Assembly (NCBI GenBank): GCA_963792125.1
Contig: CAWBVA010000011.1
Coordinates: 159,676-223,675 of the forward strand
DNA: 64,000 nucleotides
Direction: 5' to 3'
Source: Methanocella_A sp963792125
Lineage (GTDB): Archaea; Halobacteriota; Methanocellia; Methanocellales; Methanocellaceae
Shown here: one piece after another, positions 8,146-17,123 of the stretch
Position numbering within the stretch: the first letter of the stretch is position 1
Layout: every line of letters starts with the position of its first letter
The notes under the pieces: generated by a model
Told to the model about the DNA's origin: nothing
Databases searched by the model: none
What the model saw: the letters and a program-made list of their open reading frames with translations, nothing else
Made by a program: the position numbers and the translations under genes

Positions 8146-11100
8146 ATGAGCCAGCAGAAAAAAGACCAGTGGTATAAAGGCCTGATACTTTTTGTACTGG
8201 TCCTGATCTGCATTGCTATGACAGTCATCGTCAACCTGTTCACACGCAACCAGACGGTCTATACGCAGGCCTTTTACGTGCCGATACTGCTGGCGGCGCT
8301 CTGGTACCATAAGAAGGCCTGGGTACTGGCGGCTTTCCTGGGGGTGCTCCACATGGCGGCCAACTACGTCGCCGTTGGCTACTTCGACCCGTCCACCTTC
8401 CTGCGTGCCATCGTGTTCCTGTTCGTGGCCATCCTGGCCGGCTGGATAGCGGAGCAGAAAGATTCGCTTAACGACCGGCTGAAACAGTCCAATACCGAGC
8501 TTTCCAACATCATCGAGTTCTATCCCGATGCAACGCTGATCGTAGACAATGCAGGCAAAGTCCTCGCGTGGAACCGGGCCATGGAGGCGATGACTGGCGT
8601 GAGCTCGCAGGACATGATCGGCAAAGGCGACATGGAGTATGCCGTGCCTTTCTACGGCCGGCGTGTGCCCATCCTCGTCGACCTGATCGGCGTGCCGGAG
8701 GCCCGGATAAAGGCTAAGTACTCCGATGTCACGGCGGCAGGCGGCCGTCTCGAGGCAATTGCCATCGGGGCGAAGATCAAGAGCAACGACACGCCGGTGC
8801 TCCACTGCAGCGCCAGCAGGCTGTACGATGCTGGCGGCAGGGCTATGGGCGCGATCGAGTCAGTGCGGGATGTCACGGCGCAAAAGCAGATGGAGATCGA
8901 GCTGGGCAAAAAGCTCAAGGAGCTGGAATACCAGCACGACGAGCTGGCACAACAGGACGAGGAGCTCGAAAAGCAGAACGAGGAACTGCTGCGCGTGTTC
9001 AACCTGCTGAAGGTGTCTGAGGAGAAGTACCGGGTCATCGCCGAGTCCATCGATGATGGCATCGTCGCCATGGACCTGCAGCATAACGTGACCTTCTTCA
9101 ACCGGCGTGCCGAGGAGATCACCGGCTTTAAAAAGGACGATGCCATGGGCAATAATCTGCAAGCGATGGCGGACGAGGCGCATCGCACAAGGATAAACGA
9201 GGCCTATGACATGACTGGCCGGGGTAAGACCCCGTCGTCATTCGAAATAGTCATCACCCGGAAGGATGGGCGGAGGGTCCCCCTCGAGATCAACGCCAGC
9301 CCCCTGCAGGACAGCGATGGCAAGCCAGTAGGCAATATCATCGCGTTCCGGGACATCACGCTGCGGAGGGAGGCAGACACTCTCCTGAAACGCTATCAGC
9401 TCCTGTCGCAGTACGCGAACGACATCATCCTTTTCGTCGGGCCGGACAGCCGGATCATCGAGGCCAACGACGCTGCGCTGCTGGCCTACGGGTACCGACG
9501 CGATGAGCTGCTTGACATGAGTATTCAGGACCTCCGGGCGGTGGATTCGCCCGAGCTGATCAGGAAACAGATGGAGCAGGCGGATAAGGGTGGCGTCATC
9601 TTCGAGACCGTCCACCGGTGCCGGGACGGCCGGCTCTTCCCGGTGGAGGTCAGCTCGAGGGGTGTCAACATGGGCGGCGAGCGGGTGCTGCTCAGCATCG
9701 TGCGGGACATCTCCGACCGAAAGCGTATCGAAGAGCTGCAGCGTGAGAGCGAGGAGCGCTTCCGCAACGTGGCCAACTCGACGCTGGAAGCTATCATCTC
9801 GACGGACGAGGACATGAACATCGTCTTCTGGAACAAGGCAGCAGAGCGCATCTTCGGCTATAGCGCCGGAGAGATCGTGGGGAAGTCGATCACCCTGCTC
9901 GTACCCCCTGAAGGGCAGGCCGGGTTCATGAATGCGAAAGATGCCTATGCGTCGAGCAAGACCTTCGGCATACTGAACCAGGTGGTCCGGTACACTGCGG
10001 TCAACCGGGATGGCATACGGTTTCCCACGGAGATGTCCCTTTCGAGCTGGACGCAGAACGGCCGGGCAATGTTCTCCGTCGTCGTCCGGGACATCACGGA
10101 GCGCCGGAAGACCGAAGAAGCGCTACAGGCAAGCGAGGCCCTGTTCCGGACCATTTTCGAGGATTCCGCAGTCGGCATCTACCTGGTCGATGTCAGCGGA
10201 CAGCTCCTGGAGAGCAACGAGGCCTTACAGCAGATGCTGGGCTACAGCGGGGACGAGCTGCGAACGCTCACTGTCAAAGACTACACCTATCCAGCGGACT
10301 ACGATGCCGAGAACCTGCGTTACAAAGAGATGCTGGACGGCGTCATCGACAGCTACCAGATCGAGAAGCGATACGTGCGGAAGGACGGCAGCGTCATGTG
10401 GGGCCGTCTCTTCAAATCGATCGTGCGGGACCCTGCGGGGAAGCCGCTATATAGCATCGCTATGGTGGAGGACTTCACCGAGCGCAAGAGCAGCGAAGAG
10501 GCGCTGAGCTACAAGAACAAAGAGCTGAGCATGATCAGCGGCATCGCCGCGATCATCAACCGGTCACACAGCATCGAAGAGATCCTCGAAGGCACGCTTA
10601 ATGGCTCGCTGGAGCTGCTGGAGATGGACGCAGGTGCGATCTATCTTTCCAGCGCCTCCGACCGGTCGAAGCTGGCACTGCGGGCATTCGTGCCATGGAC
10701 TGAGGCTGGCTTTGACATGGATCCCCGGAAGGTCGTCCGGGCCGACCCGTCCCTGAACACGGAGAAAGTGTTCAGATACGCCGACGGCGGCACCAGCTTG
10801 TTCGAAGAAATCTTCGAGGGGAGGACCGCCGCGATCATCGTCCCTGTCCTGCTGAAAGGGTTCGCCATCGGGCTCATGGCCTTCTGCTCGGAGCGCCCTG
10901 TGAGCGACACGCCCACCAGAACGGCCGACCTGCTGAGCATCGGCTCCCAGCTCGGCGTCGCCATCGACAACCATACGCTGATGCGGACGCTGCGCGCCAC
11001 GAGCAACTACATGGCGGAGATCATCAACGAGTCGCCCGACGCTATCCTCACCGCGGATGCCCAGGGCTACATCATCTCGGCCAACAAGCGTGCTGTACGC

Positions 11101-11841
11101 CTGCTCCAGTACGACATGGTCGAGCTGTCAGGCATGAATGTGAAGCAGCTCCTGCCGCCCGGCGCCGACGAGCTCGTACTGGCCAGCGACCGCAGCTACG
11201 TCCGTGACTTCATGCGCAAGGACAGCACGAAGATCATCCTGAACATCTCCACCTCCCACTTCGAGTCGGGCGACGTCCCCGGCGGCTTCATCATCGCACT
11301 GAAGGACCTGTCGGAGATCGCCGGGCTGAAGATCGTGCCCATCGAGGAGAACGCCATCGAAGGGGTCCGGAAGTACAACTTCGAGAAGGGGTACCTGTAC
11401 CTGATGGACAAGGGTGCCGGCCAGGACTGTATGGAAGTCTTCGCCGACCAGGTGAAGCACAACATCCAGGGTCTCTGCATCACCCGGAACAACCCGAAGA
11501 AGCTACGGGCATACTACGGCCTGGAAAAGACGCCCATCGTCTGGCTGAACGGCAGCGACCTGCCCACAGGCGAGCACTGCATCAAGCCCGACAACCTCAC
11601 CGGCCTCGGAGCCACCATATACAAGTTCCTGTCCGAGGCCAAAGACGGCATCGTGCTGCTGGACGGCGCCGAGTACCTGGTCGCCCGCAACAGCTTCGAG
11701 TCCGTGCTCAAGTTCCTTCACCTGCTGAACGACCGGGTCATGGTGAGCAATTGTACCGTACTGCTCTGCATGGACCCGCTGTCACTCGAGACGCGGCAGT
11801 TCCACGTGCTGCTGAGCGAGATGCGTGAGTTCAAAGAGTAA
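8146..11841 (+). CDS. Multi-PAS/GAF membrane sensor with C-terminal DUF835
   Basis: The 1231-residue protein starts with several hydrophobic segments in the first 100 residues (LILFVLVLICIAMTVIV and others). A chain of about five PAS/PAC units follows between residues 115 and 785 (for example GKVLAWNRAMEAMTGV, NIVFWNKAAERIFGY). A GAF domain covers about 790-945, another PAS about 955-1060, and a DUF835 module runs from about 1065 to the end. A coiled coil (ELEYQHDELAQQDEELEKQN) lies near residue 260. There is no histidine kinase or ATPase core, so it cannot autophosphorylate by itself. DUF835 ends archaeal sensors of this class and has no proven activity. It probably senses redox or small ligands and passes the signal through partner kinases. 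Confidence 0.9.
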   Translation: MSQQKKDQWYKGLILFVLVLICIAMTVIVNLFTRNQTVYTQAFYVPILLAALWYHKKAWVLAAFLGVLHMAANYVAVGYFDPSTFLRAIVFLFVAILAGWIAEQKDSLNDRLKQSNTELSNIIEFYPDATLIVDNAGKVLAWNRAMEAMTGVSSQDMIGKGDMEYAVPFYGRRVPILVDLIGVPEARIKAKYSDVTAAGGRLEAIAIGAKIKSNDTPVLHCSASRLYDAGGRAMGAIESVRDVTAQKQMEIELGKKLKELEYQHDELAQQDEELEKQNEELLRVFNLLKVSEEKYRVIAESIDDGIVAMDLQHNVTFFNRRAEEITGFKKDDAMGNNLQAMADEAHRTRINEAYDMTGRGKTPSSFEIVITRKDGRRVPLEINASPLQDSDGKPVGNIIAFRDITLRREADTLLKRYQLLSQYANDIILFVGPDSRIIEANDAALLAYGYRRDELLDMSIQDLRAVDSPELIRKQMEQADKGGVIFETVHRCRDGRLFPVEVSSRGVNMGGERVLLSIVRDISDRKRIEELQRESEERFRNVANSTLEAIISTDEDMNIVFWNKAAERIFGYSAGEIVGKSITLLVPPEGQAGFMNAKDAYASSKTFGILNQVVRYTAVNRDGIRFPTEMSLSSWTQNGRAMFSVVVRDITERRKTEEALQASEALFRTIFEDSAVGIYLVDVSGQLLESNEALQQMLGYSGDELRTLTVKDYTYPADYDAENLRYKEMLDGVIDSYQIEKRYVRKDGSVMWGRLFKSIVRDPAGKPLYSIAMVEDFTERKSSEEALSYKNKELSMISGIAAIINRSHSIEEILEGTLNGSLELLEMDAGAIYLSSASDRSKLALRAFVPWTEAGFDMDPRKVVRADPSLNTEKVFRYADGGTSLFEEIFEGRTAAIIVPVLLKGFAIGLMAFCSERPVSDTPTRTADLLSIGSQLGVAIDNHTLMRTLRATSNYMAEIINESPDAILTADAQGYIISANKRAVRLLQYDMVELSGMNVKQLLPPGADELVLASDRSYVRDFMRKDSTKIILNISTSHFESGDVPGGFIIALKDLSEIAGLKIVPIEENAIEGVRKYNFEKGYLYLMDKGAGQDCMEVFADQVKHNIQGLCITRNNPKKLRAYYGLEKTPIVWLNGSDLPTGEHCIKPDNLTGLGATIYKFLSEAKDGIVLLDGAEYLVARNSFESVLKFLHLLNDRVMVSNCTVLLCMDPLSLETRQFHVLLSEMREFKE

Positions 11842-12080
11842 GGACTAGAGGTTTCCTGATGTAGAGGTCTCGGAGGTTCCGAGAGGTCGTCGAGCTAGCA
11901 CAGAGGTCACAGAGGGCACAGAGGTATGACACAGAGGACTTTTTAAAACAGGGCTCTCGCATCAGCCATTTTCTTAAAAATCCTCTGTGTCGTCCTCTGT
12001 GTCCTCTGTGACCTCTGTGCTGAGCTCTGCTACCTCCAGAAACCTCGGTGACCTCTCGGAAAGACCTCTAAAAAGACGGA
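11842..12080. repeat. Palindromic element with CACAGAGG-type arms
   Basis: The left arm (about 11892-11948) and right arm (about 11970-12027) are reverse complements over roughly 48 bases. Each is made of degenerate tandem words such as GGTCACAGAGG and GACACAGAGGA. They flank a core of about 20-30 bases, GGGCTCTCGCATCAGCC followed by ATTTTCTTAAAAA. A weaker outer pair uses GAGAGGTC words. It lies between the sensor and the dehydrogenase and could fold into a long hairpin. Confidence 0.85.
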
Positions 12081-12351
12081 GGAGATGAGGGCATGACAGC
12101 GATCGCTGTCCGGAACACTTACCCTCATACCTCTGCGCATGTATAGTCCTTGCCATGGGGGGTCTAGGTAAGGAATGATATACAAGTTAACATATTATAC
12201 AACTATATTTATACTAACCCCAAACTTAACATTGAATAACGTCACTTCTGTCATTTTATTAAATGATAAAAGAGCATGCTCACGATTTTATAGCGTGACT
12301 CCGGCAAAGGCTCAAAAAGTTTATCTGTAGTGGCCGATCTACCTTGTACCC
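12081..12351 (+). promoter_or_regulatory. Upstream region of the GlpA-like gene
   Basis: This stretch is AT-rich and has TATA-like runs (ATTATACAACTATATTTATAC near 12194-12214) before the ATG at 12352. No gene or RNA is recognised. Confidence 0.35.
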
Positions 12352-13683
12352 ATGGGCCGGGTGATCGTGATCGGGGGCGGCATCGCAGGGGCGGGGGTCG
12401 CGCGGGACCTCGCGCTGCGGGGCATCGAGGTGTCCCTGGTCGAGCGGGATATTCCTGCGGCGGGTGCCACGGGGCGTTGTCACGGGCTCCTGCACTCAGG
12501 TGCGCGTTACGCGGTAAAGGACCCGAAGGCGGCAGCCGAATGCGCCTCAGAGGGGCCGGTGATCAGGCATATCGCGCCTCATTGCGTCGAGGACACGGGC
12601 GGACAGATGCTGGCGATCACTGAGGCTGATGCGGCTTACGGCGATCTGTTATTGCCTGCATGCAGGCAGGCCGGCGTGTGGGCTGAAGAGGCGCCTGTCT
12701 CTGGTTCCCCGAACAAGGACGCGCTCCGGTGCATACGGACCCGCGATGCGGCGGTCGATCCGTTTTTGCTGGCTTTGTCCAACCTTTATGACGCGTACCT
12801 GAACGGCGCGGAGATTATCGTCGGCCGGGGCGTGAAAAGGATCGGCGACGGCCTGGTCGAGCTGGAAGGCGGCGAGACATTGAAGGCCGACGCGATTGTC
12901 AATGCGACCGGCTACGAATGCGGGCGCCTGCTCCAGCAGTCCGGCCTCGACGCTCCGGCCATGCAGCCTGACAAGGGCACGATACTGGTCACCGAGCGCA
13001 GGGTGCTGGACATGGTAGTCAGCCGCATGCGGATGCCGTCTGACGGCGACATTATCGTCCCGGGCCATACTACTTCGCTCATCGGCACGACCTCGTCGAG
13101 ATCGGACAGCACTATCCCTGCAAGAGACGAGTATCGGCGCCTGGTGAAAGAGGCGGTCGCGCTCGTGCCGGCACTGGACGGTGTGCGCATCATCCGGGCT
13201 TTCTCCGGCGTCCGTCCGCTGGCAGGCAGCGGCGACGGCCGCAACCTGTCCCGGGACTTTAAAATTTGCGAGCAGAGCGGGGTGGTCACCATTGCCGGCG
13301 GCAAGCTGACGACCTACCGGATGATCGCAGAGCAGGCCTCCGATGCCGTCATGAGGATGCTGGGGGAACGAGGCGAATGCCGCACAAAATCTACTGTTCT
13401 TCCTGATATCAGACGGGATGAGCCTCATCCTTCGGTCGAGTGCCAGTGCGAGAGCTCCGGGCAGCGCATTGTCGAGATGGGCTTCCTCAGAGGTGTGGAC
13501 GTCAGCAAGTACAACCGCCTCGGCTTCGGCACGTGCCAGGGCATGCGGTGTGCGAAGTACGCCCGATCGCCGGAAGCATTCCTGCAGGAGCGGTGGAAAG
13601 GCGTCCGGCCGGTGCTCGACGAAAGCCAGCTCCGGCAGGCTTATGTTTCCTGGGCTTCGCACCGGACCCGGGCCGGGAAATAA
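12352..13683 (+). CDS. glpA: Glycerol-3-phosphate dehydrogenase GlpA-like FAD protein
   Basis: The N-terminal FAD-binding motif VIVIGGGIAGAGVARDLALR and the GATGRCHGLLHSGARYAV segment match the GlpA/GlpD family that oxidises sn-glycerol 3-phosphate to dihydroxyacetone phosphate. TIAGGKLTTYR near residue 320 is the C-terminal flavin motif. The last 70 residues hold cysteines in CQCESS and TCQGMRCAKY, a BFD-like [2Fe-2S] module as in the anaerobic subunit A. The length of 443 is short compared with GlpA (about 530), and no glpB or glpC follows, so the electron acceptor is unknown. It may serve lipid glycerol turnover. Confidence 0.85.
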   Translation: MGRVIVIGGGIAGAGVARDLALRGIEVSLVERDIPAAGATGRCHGLLHSGARYAVKDPKAAAECASEGPVIRHIAPHCVEDTGGQMLAITEADAAYGDLLLPACRQAGVWAEEAPVSGSPNKDALRCIRTRDAAVDPFLLALSNLYDAYLNGAEIIVGRGVKRIGDGLVELEGGETLKADAIVNATGYECGRLLQQSGLDAPAMQPDKGTILVTERRVLDMVVSRMRMPSDGDIIVPGHTTSLIGTTSSRSDSTIPARDEYRRLVKEAVALVPALDGVRIIRAFSGVRPLAGSGDGRNLSRDFKICEQSGVVTIAGGKLTTYRMIAEQASDAVMRMLGERGECRTKSTVLPDIRRDEPHPSVECQCESSGQRIVEMGFLRGVDVSKYNRLGFGTCQGMRCAKYARSPEAFLQERWKGVRPVLDESQLRQAYVSWASHRTRAGK

Positions 13684-13721
13684 GCACGAGATATAAATCA
13701 TTGACGAGCATTCTCCTGATA

Positions 13722-14185
13722 GTGAACAAGTTGCTCATCGTGTCCACGGCTACTGTAGCTGTCATTATTTTGGCCCTGGCCACGCTGGTCCTGGTATCAC
13801 AGCCCGGCACGCACCTGGGTACAGTTGAGCTGACAGGCGATGGCGGCAATGTGACCCGGCTGAACGTGGAGATCGCGGACACGCCCGAAGCTCAAAGGAC
13901 AGGCCTTATGAACCGCTCTTCGCTGGCCGGGGACGCAGGCATGATCTTCGTATTCAGCAACGACGAGAGGCGGTATTTCTGGATGGAAAATACTTTGATA
14001 CCGCTCGACATGATCTTCATATCCAAAGACCTGACCATCATCGACATTCACGAGAACGCAACACCTTGAGCCGGGATACAATCGCGTCTTCAGGGTCCTG
14101 CCGGTACGTGCTTGAAGTGAACGGCGGCAGATGCAAAGCTATAGGGATAGAGGTGGGCGATCATGTCCGTCTCGATTTGAATTAA
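13722..14185 (+). CDS. DUF192 family membrane-anchored protein (frameshifted)
   Basis: A GTG at 13722 opens VNKLLIVSTATVAVIILALA, one N-terminal membrane segment. It lies about 25 bases after ATATAAAT (13691-13698), which suggests a leaderless message. The DUF192 core follows: NVEIADTPEAQRTGLMNRSS, GMIFVFSNDERRYFWMENT and LIPLDMIFISKDLTI. The frame ends after HENATP with a TGA at 14067. One base earlier in phase it continues LSRDTIASSGSCRYVLEVNG and ends VGDHVRLDLN at 14185, exactly the expected family ending. A single-base loss near 14066 therefore splits an otherwise intact gene. The DUF192 function is unknown. Confidence 0.8.
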
Positions 14186-14210
14186 CTCATATCAGGCATT
14201 AATAAGATCG

Positions 14211-15278
14211 GTGGAGGCAATGCCCGGGCTAAAAAAAGCGGCAACGATTGCGCTGCAGGAAGTTCTCCGGCTCCGGAGCGGGGAGGAAGTGCTCATTCTC
14301 ACGAACCCTGAAGAGACCGTCTTTACCATAGCGAAGGCGCTGTTCGAGGAGACCCGGGTCCTCGGAGGAAAACCGGTCCTCCTGATGCAGGAAAAGAAGG
14401 TGACTGCCACATACGCGGACCGGCTGGTACTCGAAGCTGTCCGTGCAGAGCCCGACATTCTTATCACTCTCACAAAGGCACGCGTGGGTAAAGACCCGTA
14501 TGGCCTGCAGATCGGCTATGTGAGCAGGGACGGGCGCAGGTTCGACAATATCGTGGACAAAGTGACGAAAGGCGACCGCCGGGTACGCGGCTTCTCGTCG
14601 CCCAACGCAAACCCCGGCATGTTCGCTCGCTGTGTGCCGCTGGATTATGACGCTTTAAGGCAGCGTGCATACCGGCTAAAAGAGACTGCTGGACAGCGGC
14701 AAAACTGTCCGGGTGACATCGCCAGGCTGGGCACGGATATCCGCTTCTCCATCGTCGGCCGCCGCACGTTTGCCAACACTGGCGATTACCGGCTGCCAGG
14801 CTGTTTCGGCAACCTGCCCGCCGGCGAAGTGTACATATCGCCAGCTCTTGGCAGCGGTACCGGAAAGATCGCCTTTGACGGCACACTAAGCACGCTGGAA
14901 GGCCCCGTCATCCCTGAGGTTCCTGTGGTCATCTCGTTCAAAGACGGCTTCGTCGAGCAGATCTATGGCGGACCGCTGGCTGATCGCGTCCGGAGAACCA
15001 TCGAGGAAGGCGAGGCCATGGCACGTGCCGTCGGCAACGAGGAAGAGGGCAGGAACTGCCGCCACCTGGGGGAGTTCGGCATCGGCATCAACGATAACGC
15101 ACAGATCACCGGAGTCATTCTCGAAGACGAGAAAGCGCTGAAGACCTGTCATTTCGCTCTCGGGAGCAATTACGACTTCGACGCTCCGGCAATTATCCAC
15201 CGGGATATGCTGGTAATGAATCCGTCGGTGTGGATCGATGATGAGCCAATAATGAAAAACGGTGACTTGCTGTTATAA
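14211..15278 (+). CDS. M29-like aminopeptidase
   Basis: The protein resembles M29 thermophilic-type leucyl aminopeptidases. It has the N-terminal LRLRSGEEVLILTNPEETV, the central PAGEVYISP with the metal-ligand Glu, and the C-terminal REFGIGIN-like block (HLGEFGIGINDNAQITG) followed by HFALGSN and a final HRDMLV. These positions match where the family binds its two metal ions. Residues about 157-174 are out of frame: between 14687 and 14731 the neighbouring frame reads LLDSGKTVRVTSP, the normal family sequence. Two opposite indels enclose this stretch and restore the frame. The start is GTG 14211 or ATG 14220. Confidence 0.75.
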   Translation: MEAMPGLKKAATIALQEVLRLRSGEEVLILTNPEETVFTIAKALFEETRVLGGKPVLLMQEKKVTATYADRLVLEAVRAEPDILITLTKARVGKDPYGLQIGYVSRDGRRFDNIVDKVTKGDRRVRGFSSPNANPGMFARCVPLDYDALRQRAYRLKETAGQRQNCPGDIARLGTDIRFSIVGRRTFANTGDYRLPGCFGNLPAGEVYISPALGSGTGKIAFDGTLSTLEGPVIPEVPVVISFKDGFVEQIYGGPLADRVRRTIEEGEAMARAVGNEEEGRNCRHLGEFGIGINDNAQITGVILEDEKALKTCHFALGSNYDFDAPAIIHRDMLVMNPSVWIDDEPIMKNGDLLL

Positions 15279-15428
15279 AATAAACAGTACCCGCAGTTGC
15301 TCAGTCATTTATATACTGGATTTTCACCAGGAGTCAGTCGATGACCTGTGCCCTGGACAGGTTTTAGGCGATAGAAATGGCAGGATTATATGTCGCAAGC
15401 CCGGGCCGCTCGTGCGCGCGCGAACGCC

Positions 15429-16076
15429 CTATCTGTTTTCATACTCCAGGAACACATTGCGCTCGTCAGCCATGTCGTTCTTATAGACGTAAACGCAGAA
15501 CTCGTCGGCCATATAGTCGCATCGCAGTATGATCCGCTTCGAAAGTCCCCGGCAAATCTTCACGATCTCCTCGGGCTGGGTCCGCCAGTAGATGTCTCCC
15601 GCAGCATCGCCGTACGTCGGTCGTAAAAAGTCGGCCGCAAAGCCTTTCCGGCAGCAGTCGAACATATGCCGGAGAGTATTTTTCACGAAAGTCTCATTAT
15701 CCGACAGCCTGATGGTGAAAATTCCTGCGGCGAAAGCCCAGTCAAAGGTCTCGCCCGTGCCCCACTCGTCGAAGTCGGCGGTCTCGAAACGAGCTTCCGG
15801 GTATTTTTCCCTGGCGATGGCGATAAAATCGGCGTTAACGTCGATGCCCGTATAGTCAGTCTGGATTCCTCTTTCCCGGAGGTAGCCGTAAAAGTCGCCG
15901 AAGCCGCAGCCCACGTCCAGCACCGGACACCCGTTAAGGTATCCGATCCCTGCCAGACTGTCAAACCGCACCTTGCGGCCGCCGGGCGTCCAGCCGAGGC
16001 TGCGGGCGTCGTCGCCATAGGCCTTCAGCTTTTCGCCGTAATATTCGTTAAGTTTCTCCCGGTCGCTCTGTTTCAT
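15429..16076 (-). CDS. SAM-dependent methyltransferase
   Basis: A 215-residue class I methyltransferase has motif I CPVLDVGCGFGDFYGYL and the acidic beta2 end YTGIDVNADFIAIA, followed by ARFETADFDEW. It lacks a recognisable targeting domain. The N-terminus MKQSDREKLNEYYGEKLKAYG is typical of family members acting on small molecules or lipids. The substrate cannot be assigned. It stands next to the peroxiredoxin on the same strand with a 60-base gap. Confidence 0.75.
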   Translation of the reverse strand: MKQSDREKLNEYYGEKLKAYGDDARSLGWTPGGRKVRFDSLAGIGYLNGCPVLDVGCGFGDFYGYLRERGIQTDYTGIDVNADFIAIAREKYPEARFETADFDEWGTGETFDWAFAAGIFTIRLSDNETFVKNTLRHMFDCCRKGFAADFLRPTYGDAAGDIYWRTQPEEIVKICRGLSKRIILRCDYMADEFCVYVYKNDMADERNVFLEYENR

Positions 16077-16139
16077 AATCCCTGCTAAGTTGTCCCCGGC
16101 GTTTATCTATATTGTGTCGGCCGGGAGGCTATTCCCGGG

Positions 16140-16811
16140 TCAGGGCTTCTTAAAGCACAGGTACCACGCTTTGCAATCGTAGCCCTCTTTCAGCCGGTCA
16201 TCCGCTGCAGACTGCGTGTGCGGGGGCTCGATCAGCACCGGGTCGCCCGGCTTCCAGTCGGCTGGCGTAACAATTTTATCCTTCGCAACGAGCTGTAGTC
16301 CATCCACGATGCGCACGACCTCGTCGAGATTCCGGCCCACGCCTGTCGGGTAGAAGAAGATCATCTTCACGACACGGTTCGGGTCGATTATGAAGAGCGA
16401 CCTGATCGGCGAGATTTGGCTGATATGCGGATGAATCATCCCGTACAGCCGGGATACGGTCGTGTCCAGGTCCGCGATGATCGGGAACGGTATATGGACG
16501 CCGAAGTTAGCCTCGATGTCCCGGACCCAGGCGATGTGCGAAGGCAGGCTGTCCACGCTGAGGCCCAGCAGTTCCACGCCACGCTTCTGGAACTCCGGGA
16601 ATCTTTTAGCGAACGCTATGAACTCTGTCGTGCATACTGGCGTAAAGTCGCCCGGGTGTGAAAAGAGGATCACCCATTTGCCTTTATAATCGGACAGTTT
16701 CACTTTGCCGTGAGTCGTCTTCGCCTCGAAGTCCGGGGCTATCATCCCGAGCGTAATCCTGCCGGGCGCTTCACCCTGAATCAACTGATCACCGGTCATC
16801 ATGCTTCTCAT
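16140..16811 (-). CDS. Peroxiredoxin (Prx6-like, archaeal)
   Basis: The peroxidatic cysteine lies in HPGDFTPVCTTEFIAF, the diagnostic PxxxT/SxxC motif, near residue 58. The arginine and the C-terminal arm (FPTGVGRNLDEVVRIVDGLQ-like) match the Prx6/AhpC-TSA subfamily of about 220 residues that reduces hydrogen peroxide and organic peroxides. Additional cysteines in DCKAWYLC at the C-terminus could act as resolving residues, as described for thermophilic archaeal enzymes. Several Met codons at the N-terminus (16811, 16802, 16799) leave the exact start open. It is part of oxygen defence in an anaerobe. Confidence 0.9.
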   Translation of the reverse strand: MRSMMTGDQLIQGEAPGRITLGMIAPDFEAKTTHGKVKLSDYKGKWVILFSHPGDFTPVCTTEFIAFAKRFPEFQKRGVELLGLSVDSLPSHIAWVRDIEANFGVHIPFPIIADLDTTVSRLYGMIHPHISQISPIRSLFIIDPNRVVKMIFFYPTGVGRNLDEVVRIVDGLQLVAKDKIVTPADWKPGDPVLIEPPHTQSAADDRLKEGYDCKAWYLCFKKP

Positions 16812-17123
16812 TATTATATTGTACTTTTAATATATAATTCAAATACCGCAGGTATAGCGAATGCAGATGTAACGTCTAAAACGTGAATAACAGCCTTACC
16901 CATTGCCACCTGTATTTCTTTGTATCCTACTCATAAGCGTAAAGGGGAACCTTTTGGTAAAAGGTTCCCCCTGCCCCCTTCCAAAACTATCGTATTTGCC
17001 CCTTCGGGGCAGGCGTCCGGTGTCGCGAGTCAGGGGGGCTTTTTTGGAACAAAGCCCCCCGACAGCCCCGCAAAAACCAGCACCGACAAAAAGATTATCA
17101 GGCCGCTACACGTTCTATCCCCG
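16812..17123. repeat. Intergenic region with hairpins and a 57-base shared element
   Basis: At 16944-16970 a perfect 12-base stem (GGGGAACCTTTT, loop GGT) could act as a terminator or hairpin. A smaller stem GCCCC TTC GGGGC follows at about 16998-17010. The element at 17024-17080 (CGCGAGTCAGG to AAAAACCAG) recurs at 33380-33435. It contains its own stem GGGGGGCTTT/AAAGCCCCCC. Upstream, TATA-like sequence for the peroxiredoxin lies near 16820-16840. Confidence 0.75.

Noticed and set aside
13440..13721. An upstream extension of the DUF192 protein
   Set aside because: It overlaps the C-terminal iron-sulfur part of GlpA in another frame, and a promoter lies at 13691-13698.
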